NCBI RefSeq assembly: GCF_000312665.1
Contig: NZ_HF536772.1
Location: 2,106,647-2,170,646, forward strand
Origin: Rhizobium mesoamericanum STM3625
GTDB lineage: Bacteria; Pseudomonadota; Alphaproteobacteria; Rhizobiales; Rhizobiaceae
DNA length: 64,000 nucleotides
Direction of reading: 5' to 3'
Positions within the stretch are counted from its first letter, which is position 1. Each line of letters begins with the position of its first letter. The notes under the pieces were generated by a model. It saw nothing but the letters and a program-made list of their open reading frames with translations. It was not told where the DNA came from and ran no database searches. Shown one piece after another: positions 19,058-27,233 of the stretch. The position numbers and the translations under genes were made by a program.

Positions 19058-19503
19058 CGGAAATCCTGTTTTACCATCTGACGGAAGCCAAGCTGGAGGA
19101 CGCCCTCCCGCCGCTGCTCGAAAAGAGCGTCGAGCGCGGCTGGCGGGTCGCTGTGCAAATGAAAGAGGTGGGGCGGCGCGACATGCTCAATCAGCATCTC
19201 TGGACATTTCGGGAAGATAGTTTCTTGCCGCATGGCATTGACGAAGAGGACCTGGCGGCAAATCAGCCCGTTCTCCTTACGATTTCCGAAGGGAATGCCA
19301 ACGCTGCAACGGTGCGATTCATCGTCGATGGCGCTGAGCCGCCACCGGTCGACCCCTATCAGCGGATCGTCTTCATGTTCGATGGTTACGACCAGGAGCA
19401 GCTCGAAGGCGCCCGCGCGCAGTGGAAGAAGCTGAAAGGCGAGGGACACAATCTCACCTATTGGCAGCAGACGCCGGAAGGCCGTTGGGAAAAGAAAGCG
19501 TGA
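19054..19503 (+). CDS. holC: DNA polymerase III subunit chi
   Basis: A 149-residue HolC protein. Chi links the clamp-loader to single-strand binding protein at the replication fork. The family pattern is visible in [33 protein letters not shown] and [13 protein letters not shown]. The ATG at 19054 overlaps the pepA stop. It is the last gene of the unit, with a terminator starting at its stop codon. Confidence 0.93.
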   Translation: MTEILFYHLTEAKLEDALPPLLEKSVERGWRVAVQMKEVGRRDMLNQHLWTFREDSFLPHGIDEEDLAANQPVLLTISEGNANAATVRFIVDGAEPPPVDPYQRIVFMFDGYDQEQLEGARAQWKKLKGEGHNLTYWQQTPEGRWEKKA

Positions 19504-19530
19504 AAAAGCCCGCACCAAGCGGGCTTTTTC
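19502..19530. terminator. Bidirectional terminator between holC and the oxidoreductase
   Basis: GAAAAAGCCCGC-ACCAA-GCGGGCTTTTTC: a 12-base stem with A-run on one side and T-run on the other. It overlaps the holC stop and lies 9 bases from the stop of the convergent oxidoreductase gene, so it can serve both. Confidence 0.9.
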
Positions 19531-19539
19531 AATTTGAAG

Positions 19540-20466
19540 TCAATCGTGGAAAGCGGCGACGAATTTGCGCCTGCCGAGCATAAAGGCATCGGCGACGTGG
19601 CGAAGCGGCGCCAGATCGACATCGGATTTGCCGGCTTTGACGATTTCCGCAAAGCGACGGTAAAGCGCCGGATATTCCTCTTCAGGCGCCGAAAACTTCA
19701 GTTCGCCGTTGATCGACAGCTTCGACCCGCCCTCAGCAAGCTCCACATGGCCAGCTTCGGTTTCAGCAAGGATGTCCCAGCTCTGCTTGCCGGTCTGTCG
19801 CCAGTCGAATTCGGCATGGACAGGCACGCCGTCAGCATTCTGGAAGTGCAGATCCGCGGCAATCGGCGCGTCGCGATTTTCCGGGAATTCGAGGGTTGCA
19901 CCCGTCAGGAAGATGGCCTTCGGCAGAATATGGGTAACGATCGAAAGGGCGTTGATGCCCGGGTCGAAGACGCCGAGACCGCCGGCCTGCCAGATCCAGT
20001 CCTGGTTCGGATGCCAGTGGCGAACGTCTTCTTTCCAGATGACATGAACACTTTTGATCGTCGTCGACGCGAGGAAGGATTTGGTGGCTTCAACGGCTGC
20101 CGCGTAGCGCGAATGCCAGCTGGCAAACAACGATACGCCGTTGCTTGCCGCAAGGCTTTCGAGATCGGCCACTTCGCTCAACGTCGCGCCTGGAGGCTTT
20201 TCGAGGAACACGTGTTTGCCGGCTGAAAGAGCCTTGTGGGCTGCTTCGTAACGATACTGCGGGGGCATGCACAGCGAAACCGCGTCGATCTGCGGAACGG
20301 CGTCGAGCATCGCATCGATCGCGGTGAAGCTCTGGATACCTTCGACGGTGCCGTGACGGCTCGCCGTCGCAATGAGCTTGAAGTCGGGGTTCTTGGCGAT
20401 CGAGGGAAGGTGCTGGTCGCGGACGATCTTGCCGACGCCGACGATGGCGAGGTTGATAGGTGACAT
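19540..20466 (-). CDS. Gfo/Idh/MocA oxidoreductase, probable D-galactose 1-dehydrogenase
   Basis: A 308-residue NAD(P)-binding sugar oxidoreductase. The Rossmann start is NLAIVGVGKIVRDQHLPSI, and HVFLEKPPGATLSE carries the conserved EKP catalytic Lys. The whole sequence resembles rhizobial proteins annotated as galactose 1-dehydrogenase, which oxidise D-galactose to the lactone; the exact sugar is inferred. It stands alone, without transporter genes, between two terminator-bearing neighbours. The 269-base gap upstream has no minus-strand gene. Confidence 0.78.
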   Translation of the reverse strand: MSPINLAIVGVGKIVRDQHLPSIAKNPDFKLIATASRHGTVEGIQSFTAIDAMLDAVPQIDAVSLCMPPQYRYEAAHKALSAGKHVFLEKPPGATLSEVADLESLAASNGVSLFASWHSRYAAAVEATKSFLASTTIKSVHVIWKEDVRHWHPNQDWIWQAGGLGVFDPGINALSIVTHILPKAIFLTGATLEFPENRDAPIAADLHFQNADGVPVHAEFDWRQTGKQSWDILAETEAGHVELAEGGSKLSINGELKFSAPEEEYPALYRRFAEIVKAGKSDVDLAPLRHVADAFMLGRRKFVAAFHD

Positions 20467-20613
20467 GCTAGTGGCTCGCGTTCGGTGTTTTGCTCAAAAA
20501 GTATGATTTATTTCAGGCGTGATCCCTATCAGATACCGAAAGTGGGATGCAAGGCAACGCTTCAATTCCATTTCGAATAAGTCGTTGAGATTTGCTGCGC
20601 CGCAATGGCAAGC

Positions 20614-20642
20614 CTTGACAGCGAGAAATGGCGCCAAAATAT
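20614..20642 (+). promoter_or_regulatory. Orphan promoter-like sequence on the plus strand
   Basis: CTTGAC-17 bases-AAATAT closely fits the rhizobial housekeeping pattern CTTGAC-N17-CTATAT. It points at the 3' end of the minus-strand ABC-F gene, with no plus-strand gene ahead. If active it would make an antisense or small RNA. The surrounding gap 20467-20735 shows no gene. Confidence 0.3.
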
Positions 20643-20735
20643 CGACAGTGCGGACCGGGCTGCACTTGATGCATGGGGCGGAGCTAAAAAGATCGGCGCA
20701 TGCGCGAAATGACCATGCACGGCTTGGCACGATGA

Positions 20736-22622
20736 CTATCCAGCTGCCATGGCTTCTTCGTATTTCGACGAAAGCTCCAGCCATTGCTCCTCTGCCGTGG
20801 CAAGCTTTGCAGCAGCTTCGCCACGCTGCTTGGCTTTCTCGGCAGCTTTCGCGGGCGCTTTCTCGTACAGCAGCGGGTCTGCAAGCTCTGCGTCAAGCAC
20901 CTGAATCAGTTTCTCCAGCTTGCTGGTCAAGGATTCGATTTCGTTGATCTTTTTCTTGAGTGGCGCCAGCGATGCGCGCTTCTCGGCATTCAGCTTGCGC
21001 TGGTCCGCCTTCGAGGCGGACTCTTCTGCAATCGGAGGCTTTTCGTCCTTCTTCTTTCCCGATGCGACAATGAGGTCGCGATACTCATCCATATCGCCTT
21101 CGAAGGTCGTGACGGTACCCTTGTTGACGAGCCACAATCGATCGACGGTCGCCTCGATTAGGTGGCGGTCGTGCGAAATCAGGATAACAGCGCCCTCGTA
21201 GTCGTTCAGAGCCTCAATGAGGGCTCGCCGGCTGTCAATGTCGAGGTGGTTTGTCGGCTCGTCGAGGATCAGGAGATTAGGTGCGTGAAATGCAGCAAGG
21301 CCCATCAGCAGACGCGCTTTCTCACCGCCGGAGAGATCCTTTGCCGCCGTCGACATCTTCTCTGTCGCGAGGCCCATCTGGGCGACACGCGCCCGCACCT
21401 TCGCTTCCGGGACCTCCGGCATCAGACGGCGTACGTGCTCGACAGCCGACTGGTCGGGAATGAGATCCTCGAGCTGATGCTGCGCGAAGAACCCGATCTT
21501 CAGGTTTGGCGCGAGTTTGACCTCGCCCGCCTCCGCCGAGAGGCGACCAGAAATGAATTTGGCGAAGGTGGATTTACCATTGCCGTTGGAGCCGAGCAGC
21601 GCGATGCGATCGTCATTGTCGATGCGCAGATTGAGGCCCTTCAAGATCGGCTTGCCACGCTCGTAACCGACGGCGCCGCCGCTAATGGCAACGATCGGGG
21701 AGGCGGGTTGCTTTTCGGGCTCCGGGAAGATGATCGGCTGTACGTGGTCCTCGATGACCGCAGCCACCGTTCCCATGCGCTCCAGCGCCTTGACACGGCT
21801 CTGCGCCTGCCGCGCCTTGGAGGCCTTCGCCTTGAACCGGTCGATGAAGCTCTGCAGATGCTTGCGCGCCGCCTCGTTCTTCGCCCGTGCCTTCGTCTGC
21901 AACTCGTCGGCTTCGGCCTTCTGCCTTTCGAACTGGTCGTAGCCGCCGCGATAGAGCGTGAGCTTCTTCTGGTCCAGATGAACGATCGAGTTGACGGCGT
22001 TGTTTAGCAGGTCACGGTCGTGGCTGATGATGATGACCGTGTGCGGATAGCGACGGACATAATCCTCAAGCCACAACGTGCCTTCGAGATCGAGGTAGTT
22101 GGTTGGCTCATCGAGGAGCAGCAGGTCGGGCTCGGAAAATAGAACCGCAGCGAGGGCAACGCGCATCCGCCAGCCGCCGGAGAACGATGAGGCCGGTCGC
22201 GACTGTGCTTCCTGGTCAAAGCCGAGGCCTGCCAGGATGCTGGCGGCGCGAGCTTCTGCCGAGTGCGCATCGATATCCACTAGCCGCGTCTGGATTTCGG
22301 CGATGCGATGCGGATCTGTCGCGTTCTGCGCTTCCGCCAGGAGCGCTGAGCGCTCCTTGTCTGCAGCCAACACGATTTCGATCAGTGCGTCTTCCGTTCC
22401 CGGTGCTTCCTGCGCCACCTGTCCGATGCGCGCATTCTTCGGGATCGATACCGAGCCGCTTTCCGAAGCCAAATCGCCGGTGATCACTCGAAAGAGCGTG
22501 GACTTGCCCGCTCCGTTCCGACCGACCAGACCGGCCTTCGTGCCGGCCGGCAGCGAAACGCTGGCGTGATCGAGAAGCAGGCGGCCGGCAATACGTGCGG
22601 AAATATCGGAAATCGTGATCAT
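20736..22622 (-). CDS. ABC-F family ATPase, Uup/EttA type
   Basis: A soluble 628-residue protein with two ABC domains and no membrane part. The first domain has GRNGAGKST, SSFSGGWRM and LLLLDEPTNYLD; the second has GSNGNGKST, LSGGEKARLL and LILDEPTNHLD. An Arg/Lys-rich linker joins them, and the C-terminal 90 residues form a charged coiled coil like that of Uup. ABC-F proteins act on ribosomes or structured nucleic acids. The start at ATG 22622 (MITISDISARIAG) is where family similarity begins; an upstream in-frame extension to 22913 would run into the next gene and is rejected. Confidence 0.93.
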   Translation of the reverse strand: MITISDISARIAGRLLLDHASVSLPAGTKAGLVGRNGAGKSTLFRVITGDLASESGSVSIPKNARIGQVAQEAPGTEDALIEIVLAADKERSALLAEAQNATDPHRIAEIQTRLVDIDAHSAEARAASILAGLGFDQEAQSRPASSFSGGWRMRVALAAVLFSEPDLLLLDEPTNYLDLEGTLWLEDYVRRYPHTVIIISHDRDLLNNAVNSIVHLDQKKLTLYRGGYDQFERQKAEADELQTKARAKNEAARKHLQSFIDRFKAKASKARQAQSRVKALERMGTVAAVIEDHVQPIIFPEPEKQPASPIVAISGGAVGYERGKPILKGLNLRIDNDDRIALLGSNGNGKSTFAKFISGRLSAEAGEVKLAPNLKIGFFAQHQLEDLIPDQSAVEHVRRLMPEVPEAKVRARVAQMGLATEKMSTAAKDLSGGEKARLLMGLAAFHAPNLLILDEPTNHLDIDSRRALIEALNDYEGAVILISHDRHLIEATVDRLWLVNKGTVTTFEGDMDEYRDLIVASGKKKDEKPPIAEESASKADQRKLNAEKRASLAPLKKKINEIESLTSKLEKLIQVLDAELADPLLYEKAPAKAAEKAKQRGEAAAKLATAEEQWLELSSKYEEAMAAG

Positions 22623-22815
22623 GGGCCGGGTTTTGGCGGAACTCTTTGGAGAAGGCAAGGGCCACGAACGGAAGCGGGGAGCCTCGAGGATATCCTCGGT
22701 CGCTTTTCGATGGTTGGAAGACAGCCAGTCCTTCGGCTTGCGACGGAGAATGAATGCGCCGTTCCTTGCGCAAAGGCATCGCGACCTTCTTCGGATCCAA
22801 CTCCAAGCCTGACGC

Positions 22816-23865
22816 TCAGCGCCCGAATGCTTGTATAGGCTGTCGGCGGTTTGATTGGGCCGCGTAGAGTGCGACGCGCGCATTTGCCTGCAATTGCGAT
22901 GCCGTCGTCGCATCGGCGCTCAGTGCGATTCCGAGCGAAATCGTGAGCCGGGCGGGCACGATGTTGTCGGACGTTGCGAAGATCAGGTTGTCCTCCGCCG
23001 ACGTGCGCAGGCGTTCGGCAATCACGACGGCCTCTTGCATGCCAACATTGGCAAACAGAAAGGAGAATTCGTCACCGTCCGTTCGCGCGACGACGTCGTT
23101 CTTCTTGATTGATTTACGGAAGATGTCAGCCAGCTTCTTCAATAGCCGGCTTCCTGTGTGCGTGCCGTAGCGACCATTGAATGTCTTGAAGTCATCGATA
23201 TCGACCATGATGAGAGCGCTGCCGGCGAAGCCTTCCTCGCGTTCATAAAGATCAGCGATTGCCCTGTTGAGGGCGATCCGGTTTGGGAGGCCCGTCAGTT
23301 TGTCGGTCGTGGAGGCAACCTGAGCTGCCGCCACCCCACGGGCCAGCGTCTCAAGCCGTTCGAGATCGACTTGCAGCTTGTTCTGCAGCGCCGTTTCTCC
23401 ATTTGTCGCGTCCTCAAGCGCTTGCGAGAGGTACTCCATCTCGTTCATCAGAGAGGACAGGCTCTGTTCCGGATCGCCGACGATTGAGTTCAATACGGTT
23501 TCTGCCGCCCGCGTAAACGCTCGTCTGTGGAGAAGGCACTCGGCAAGATGCTCCATGGCCTCTCGCAGGAGTTTGAGCGCCTCGGCCTGCGACGCATGGT
23601 CGATCATACCGCAATGGCCGATAAGACGATATTTCAGGCCGAGATCGTCGAGCGCAGCCTGGTTCGGTGCCGAGCCAAGGGACGCGATATCCTGCGCCAA
23701 GGCGGCGTTCTGCCCGATGATTGCATCATATAGGAGCTCATAATTGCGAGGCAGGCCCGCGATGCCAAGGCGACTGATATGCTGGCTGACGCGTTGGATG
23801 TCGGTTCCAGAGCCTTGCCGCGAGGCCTCCCGTTGCACCTGTGAATCCGATGCTGCACGTCGCAT
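22816..23865 (-). CDS. GGDEF-domain protein with altered signature (DGDEF)
   Basis: A 349-residue protein with no membrane segment. Residues 1-180 are helical and start with a region (LPRNYELLYDAIIG) seen in rhizobial GGDEF proteins. Residues 185-340 form a GGDEF domain with DKLTGLPNR and a signature that reads TDGDEFSF, so Asp replaces the first Gly. The inhibitory-site position RxxD reads KKND. The domain normally makes cyclic di-GMP; with these changes activity is uncertain and it may be weak or a non-catalytic receptor. It is followed by the ABC-F gene on the same strand after 193 bases that hold no gene. Confidence 0.88.
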   Translation of the reverse strand: MRRAASDSQVQREASRQGSGTDIQRVSQHISRLGIAGLPRNYELLYDAIIGQNAALAQDIASLGSAPNQAALDDLGLKYRLIGHCGMIDHASQAEALKLLREAMEHLAECLLHRRAFTRAAETVLNSIVGDPEQSLSSLMNEMEYLSQALEDATNGETALQNKLQVDLERLETLARGVAAAQVASTTDKLTGLPNRIALNRAIADLYEREEGFAGSALIMVDIDDFKTFNGRYGTHTGSRLLKKLADIFRKSIKKNDVVARTDGDEFSFLFANVGMQEAVVIAERLRTSAEDNLIFATSDNIVPARLTISLGIALSADATTASQLQANARVALYAAQSNRRQPIQAFGR

Positions 23866-24009
23866 GACAGTCCCCTCCGCTCGTCGGCCCAGTTCGGCCC
23901 AGCGCTGTTCTTCCTATGCGTGCAATGGCTTAAGATAGGTTGAATCTGACCGTCTGAGGCGAGGCGCGCCACGGTGGTTCTTGTGACTCGGTTAACGGGT
24001 GCTTGATGC

Positions 24010-24525
24010 TCAGTTGTCAAGCCATCGTTTGCCGTCGGCACGCAGGTAGTATGCGAGGTCGAGGCCGAGACTGGGTTTTCCGAGCGCTGTCAGCGTCATG
24101 TGGCACTGGCCACGGTGATGGGTTTGGTGATTGAAGAAATGTGAGAGGCCTGCCCACAGCGGCTGCGTAATCTCGATGGACTGGGTAATTGGCATGTAGG
24201 TGAAGTTCGCAGCAAGCGAGGGCTCATCGAGTGTGTCTACCCAGTCTATGATCCGCTGGTCTTCGACGCAGCGGGCCCCAAGCAGTGACGGAAGATCCTC
24301 GTGAAGCACGCGATCGAGCGTTGAAGGCGCCTCGCCAGTACCGGTAAAGCGCTTCATCCAGACCCGGTCGGCCACCAGCAGATGGTTGAGCGTCCTCTGC
24401 AGCGAACCAAAGAAGGCGCCTCGATTTTCCCGAAATTCCGCCTCTGTCAGTTCCGATGCGGCGGCGTAGACGATCGCGTTGGCCCAACGATTGTAATCCG
24501 CAAACATCCTATATTGCTTCAGCAT
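24010..24525 (-). CDS. DinB-fold family protein
   Basis: A 171-residue four-helix-bundle protein of the DinB/YfiT-like fold. Likely metal-binding histidines are seen in TLNHLLVADRVWM and FFNHQTHHRGQ, matching the family pattern of one early His and two late ones. Family members include thiol-dependent transferases and proteins of unknown role; no substrate can be named. I chose ATG 24525 (MLKQYRMFADYN), which follows GGAGAG; an open frame upstream to 24633 lacks similarity and a ribosome site. Confidence 0.85.
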   Translation of the reverse strand: MLKQYRMFADYNRWANAIVYAAASELTEAEFRENRGAFFGSLQRTLNHLLVADRVWMKRFTGTGEAPSTLDRVLHEDLPSLLGARCVEDQRIIDWVDTLDEPSLAANFTYMPITQSIEITQPLWAGLSHFFNHQTHHRGQCHMTLTALGKPSLGLDLAYYLRADGKRWLDN

Positions 24526-24728
24526 TTTCTCTCCTGCGTCCATTCCGCAGCCGATGTTAAAGCAATTTGAGGCAATCATCTTTGATGAAATCATGAAAGT
24601 TGATGATCGTCGCACGTAAATGCGCCGGACCATGACAGCGGCGTGAAATTACCAGAGCCCCCTTGTTTTCAGGCCCTCGGACGGGTAAACACCGCCCACT
24701 TTTCCCACGGAATAAAGGAATTTGACCA

Positions 24729-25151
24729 ATGGCGACTGAACGCACTTTCTCGATGATCAAGCCGGACGCAACTAAGCGCAACCTGACGGGCGCCATCACA
24801 AAGATGCTCGAAGACGCCGGCCTGCGCGTCGTCGCTTCCAAGCGCGTCTGGATGAGCAAGCGCGAAGCCGAAGGTTTCTACGCCGTCCACAAGGAGCGCC
24901 CGTTCTTCGGCGAGCTCGTCGAAACCATGACCTCCGGCCCGACCGTCGTTCAGGTTCTGGAGGGCGAAGGCGCCATCCTAAAGAACCGCGAAGTCATGGG
25001 TGCGACGAACCCGGCTAACGCTGACGAAGGCACGATCCGCAAGGTTCACGCCCTGTCGATCGGCGAAAACTCGGTTCACGGCTCGGATGCTCCGGAAACC
25101 GCTGCCCAGGAAATCAAGTACTGGTTCTCCGACACCGAAATCGTCGGCTGA
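24729..25151 (+). CDS. ndk: Nucleoside diphosphate kinase
   Basis: A 140-residue enzyme that balances nucleoside triphosphates by a phospho-histidine mechanism. The active-site His lies in [12 protein letters not shown], and [14 protein letters not shown] and the [15 protein letters not shown] loop are standard. Length is normal. AAAGGAATTTGACC precedes the ATG. It is a single-gene unit with its own terminator; the upstream gap of 203 bases divergent from the DinB gene should hold the promoter. Confidence 0.97.
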   Translation: MATERTFSMIKPDATKRNLTGAITKMLEDAGLRVVASKRVWMSKREAEGFYAVHKERPFFGELVETMTSGPTVVQVLEGEGAILKNREVMGATNPANADEGTIRKVHALSIGENSVHGSDAPETAAQEIKYWFSDTEIVG

Positions 25152-25160
25152 ATCAGGCCC

Positions 25161-25223
25161 TCAGCGAAACCGCTGAAGTCTTTGAATTGACTCTGAAAGC
25201 CGGGGCTCTGCTCCGGCTTTTTT
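25161..25223 (+). terminator. Terminator region after ndk
   Basis: Two hairpins: TCAGCG-AAAC-CGCTGA at 25161-25176 and AAAGCCGGGG / CTCCGGCTTT at 25196-25220, followed by TTT. The second is a classical terminator; its T-run touches the stop codon of the convergent lipoprotein gene. Confidence 0.85.
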
Positions 25224-25725
25224 ACGTTGAAGGGCAGGTGCCGGCGGAATCGTAGTCGACCGTGCCATCCGGTTTGAAGACCTCGGGGTTCTTGGTGTAG
25301 AGGGGCCCGATGACCAATGGCTTGCCGGGCATCACCGATTGGTCGAGGCTGGAGATCACCTCGGTCTTCAGGCTCTGCAAGGTCTCTCCCTTGGCATCGA
25401 CCAGGCGAACGTTCACGACGTAAGGTTTGTCCTTCTTGACGCAATGAATTGCGGGGCTCTGAAGCGTGATCTTGTCCCAGAACGGATAGACCTTTTCATT
25501 GGTCACCAGCACGTCACCGCCCGCCGGGTTTTCGAATTCCGCGATTGCCACCGTGCCTTCCGGAATGGGGGCCTTCTTGTTCAAGGTCACGACATAGGTC
25601 GCGACGGCGATCCGGTAGTTGAACACAAAGACACGACCGCTGATCTCGACCAGCCCGTCGTTCTCTCGCTGACATCCCGCAAGCACCAAGGCTGCAACAA
25701 GAACCGCCGTCGATAGCGCTTTCAT
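25222..25725 (-). CDS. Small exported lipoprotein of unknown function
   Basis: A 167-residue protein beginning MKALSTAVLVAALVLAGC, a short signal peptide with lipobox LAGC, so Cys18 should be lipid-modified and the protein anchored in a membrane. The mature part is mainly beta-strand-like with two further cysteines (AIHCVKKD and SAGTCPST) that could pair. I do not recognise a family. The ATG at 25725 overlaps the stop of the CGNR regulator (ATGA), so the two are translationally coupled, suggesting a shared task. It converges with ndk. Confidence 0.8.
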   Translation of the reverse strand: MKALSTAVLVAALVLAGCQRENDGLVEISGRVFVFNYRIAVATYVVTLNKKAPIPEGTVAIAEFENPAGGDVLVTNEKVYPFWDKITLQSPAIHCVKKDKPYVVNVRLVDAKGETLQSLKTEVISSLDQSVMPGKPLVIGPLYTKNPEVFKPDGTVDYDSAGTCPST

Positions 25726-26273
25726 GGCGCTTCCTCCTCTTTCCTCCGGCGATAATGGCGGCTCGCTTTTGCGCGATTGCCGCACACCGCCATGTCGCAC
25801 CAGGCGCGACTTCTGTTCTTGCTGCGGTCAAGGAAGAGCCAGCCACAATTTCGGCAGATCTTCATGCGTTCGGGATCCGGCATGGCGATCAGCCGCAACA
25901 CCGAATGCGCAGTTGCCGCATCAAGGCCGTTCGCTCCATTGGCGCCACGCAACGTGCGCGCCAATGCCTCCAAAAGGGCGGCGAGCAGCTGGTCATCGCT
26001 TTCGCCTGTAACACGGGCCCGGAAATATCCGTCCGTCGCCTCGCGCAACTCAAGGAAATTTCCTTTGTTCTGTGGGGCAGGACCAACCATGTCACCGAAG
26101 AGTTCCCGCTCTGCGCAGAACGCTGAGGCAGCCTGCGGAAAGGCTTCTAGCTGGGCGGATGTTTCGAAACGATCGATCCGTCGCGTTTCGTCATGACGAA
26201 GGACGACGCTGTTGGCGACATCCAGCGCCAATGCGCCTCCGGAAAAGCGGTGCGGGGTCCAGGCAAAGCTCAT
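25722..26273 (-). CDS. CGNR zinc-finger transcription regulator (ABATE domain)
   Basis: A 183-residue protein with an N-terminal ABATE-type region (FSGGALALDVANSV, then ATDGYFRARV) and a C-terminal zf-CGNR motif: CRNCGWLF, then CDMAVCGNR followed by basic RRRK. Four cysteines should bind zinc and the basic tail DNA. Such proteins are annotated as stress-related regulators, with few targets known. ATG 26273 (MSFAWTPHRFSGG) was chosen as family similarity begins there. It is divergent from a LivH-type permease, with a palindrome between the two starts that could be its operator. Confidence 0.88.
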   Translation of the reverse strand: MSFAWTPHRFSGGALALDVANSVVLRHDETRRIDRFETSAQLEAFPQAASAFCAERELFGDMVGPAPQNKGNFLELREATDGYFRARVTGESDDQLLAALLEALARTLRGANGANGLDAATAHSVLRLIAMPDPERMKICRNCGWLFLDRSKNRSRAWCDMAVCGNRAKASRHYRRRKEEEAP

Positions 26274-26282
26274 GTTCAAAAT

Positions 26283-26312
26283 ATAACTGGTAAAATTAGT
26301 TTTGCCAGTTAT
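26283..26312. promoter_or_regulatory. Operator-like palindrome between CGNR regulator and permease
   Basis: ATAACTGGTAAAA-TTAG-TTTTGCCAGTTAT: 13-base arms matching at 12 positions with a 4-base centre. It fills half of the 63-base gap between two divergent starts, overlapping the likely core promoters. The best guess is a site for the adjacent CGNR protein controlling itself and the permease. Confidence 0.65.
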
Positions 26313-26336
26313 TATTTCAGCATCGGAGAGTATTTC

Positions 26337-27233
26337 ATGGCCTATCTGCTGCAGCAATTGGCAAACGCGGTACCGTTGGCTGCACTCTATGCTGCGCTCG
26401 CCTTCGGCTACGCCGTGGCTTTTGGAGTGACCAAGCGTGCCGATATTACCTATGGGGCGATCTTCGCGTTTTCGGGCCAAATTTTGCTGCTTTTCACCGA
26501 TCTCGGCTACAACAGGCTCTGGCTGATCCTGCCGGCGGCGCTGGCGCTGGGAGCCTTGTTCTCGGTCGTCTATTCGATGCTCGCAGCAGTCTGGATCGGG
26601 CGCTCCATCATGCTGCCGCTGGTGCGGAAATCGTCGAACACTGTGATCGTGGCAGCGCTCGGCATTACGATCGTGCTGATGGAAACGGCGAGACTTGCAT
26701 CGGACACCAAGAGCCTATGGTTGTCACCGTTCCTGAACAGCGTCGTCATTTTCTGGAATGACGGGGTGTTCAAGGTGACGCTGACCGAGATCCAGCTCAT
26801 CAATACCGGATTGATGTGTGCCATGATCGCGCTTGGCGTTGCCGTCATGCGGCTTACTTCCTGGGGGCGCCTCTGGCGGGCTGTAACCGACGACCCTTTG
26901 GCCGCGGAACTGTGCGGCACCAGCGCCGACCGCGTCTTTCTTGTTGCCTACGCGGCGGCTGCGTTGGTCGCCACGGCATGCGGCATCCTCGCAACCTTCT
27001 ACTACGGTACCATGGATTTCGGCGCCGGCCTCATGTTCGGCCTCAAGGTCCTTATGGTCGCAGCTGTCGGCGGATATTCGAACCCTTTGAAGTCGGCTGG
27101 GGGTGCGGCCGGGCTCGGTGTCGCGGAGACGATGTGGAGCGCTTACGGTCCGTATCTTTGGCGCGATTTCGTAGTTTTCTCGCTGCTTGTGCTTCTGCTC
27201 ATCCTTAGCAGGAGGGAGCGGGCGATACCCTGA
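26337..27233 (+). CDS. LivH-type branched-chain amino-acid ABC permease, orphan
   Basis: A 298-residue membrane protein with about eight hydrophobic helices. The start LLQQLANAVPLAALYAALAFGYA, the ITYGAIFAFSGQ segment and GLKVLMVAAVGGYSNPLKSAGGA near the C-terminus follow the LivH pattern. LivH normally works with LivM, LivG, LivF and a binding protein, none of which is near. I chose ATG 26337 because the frame upstream would run through the regulator's start. The stop abuts the moaE stop exactly. The substrate is unknown. Confidence 0.85.
   Translation: MAYLLQQLANAVPLAALYAALAFGYAVAFGVTKRADITYGAIFAFSGQILLLFTDLGYNRLWLILPAALALGALFSVVYSMLAAVWIGRSIMLPLVRKSSNTVIVAALGITIVLMETARLASDTKSLWLSPFLNSVVIFWNDGVFKVTLTEIQLINTGLMCAMIALGVAVMRLTSWGRLWRAVTDDPLAAELCGTSADRVFLVAYAAAALVATACGILATFYYGTMDFGAGLMFGLKVLMVAAVGGYSNPLKSAGGAAGLGVAETMWSAYGPYLWRDFVVFSLLVLLLILSRRERAIP

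Noticed and set aside
20519..20947. A 142-codon plus-strand frame near the ABC-F end
   Set aside because: Most of it is antisense to the ABC-F coiled coil and the protein is low in recognisable features; no ribosome site.
22685..22698. Palindrome CGAGGATATCCTCG between the GGDEF and ABC-F genes
   Set aside because: Perfect but only 14 bases, with no promoter elements around it; could be chance in GC-rich DNA.
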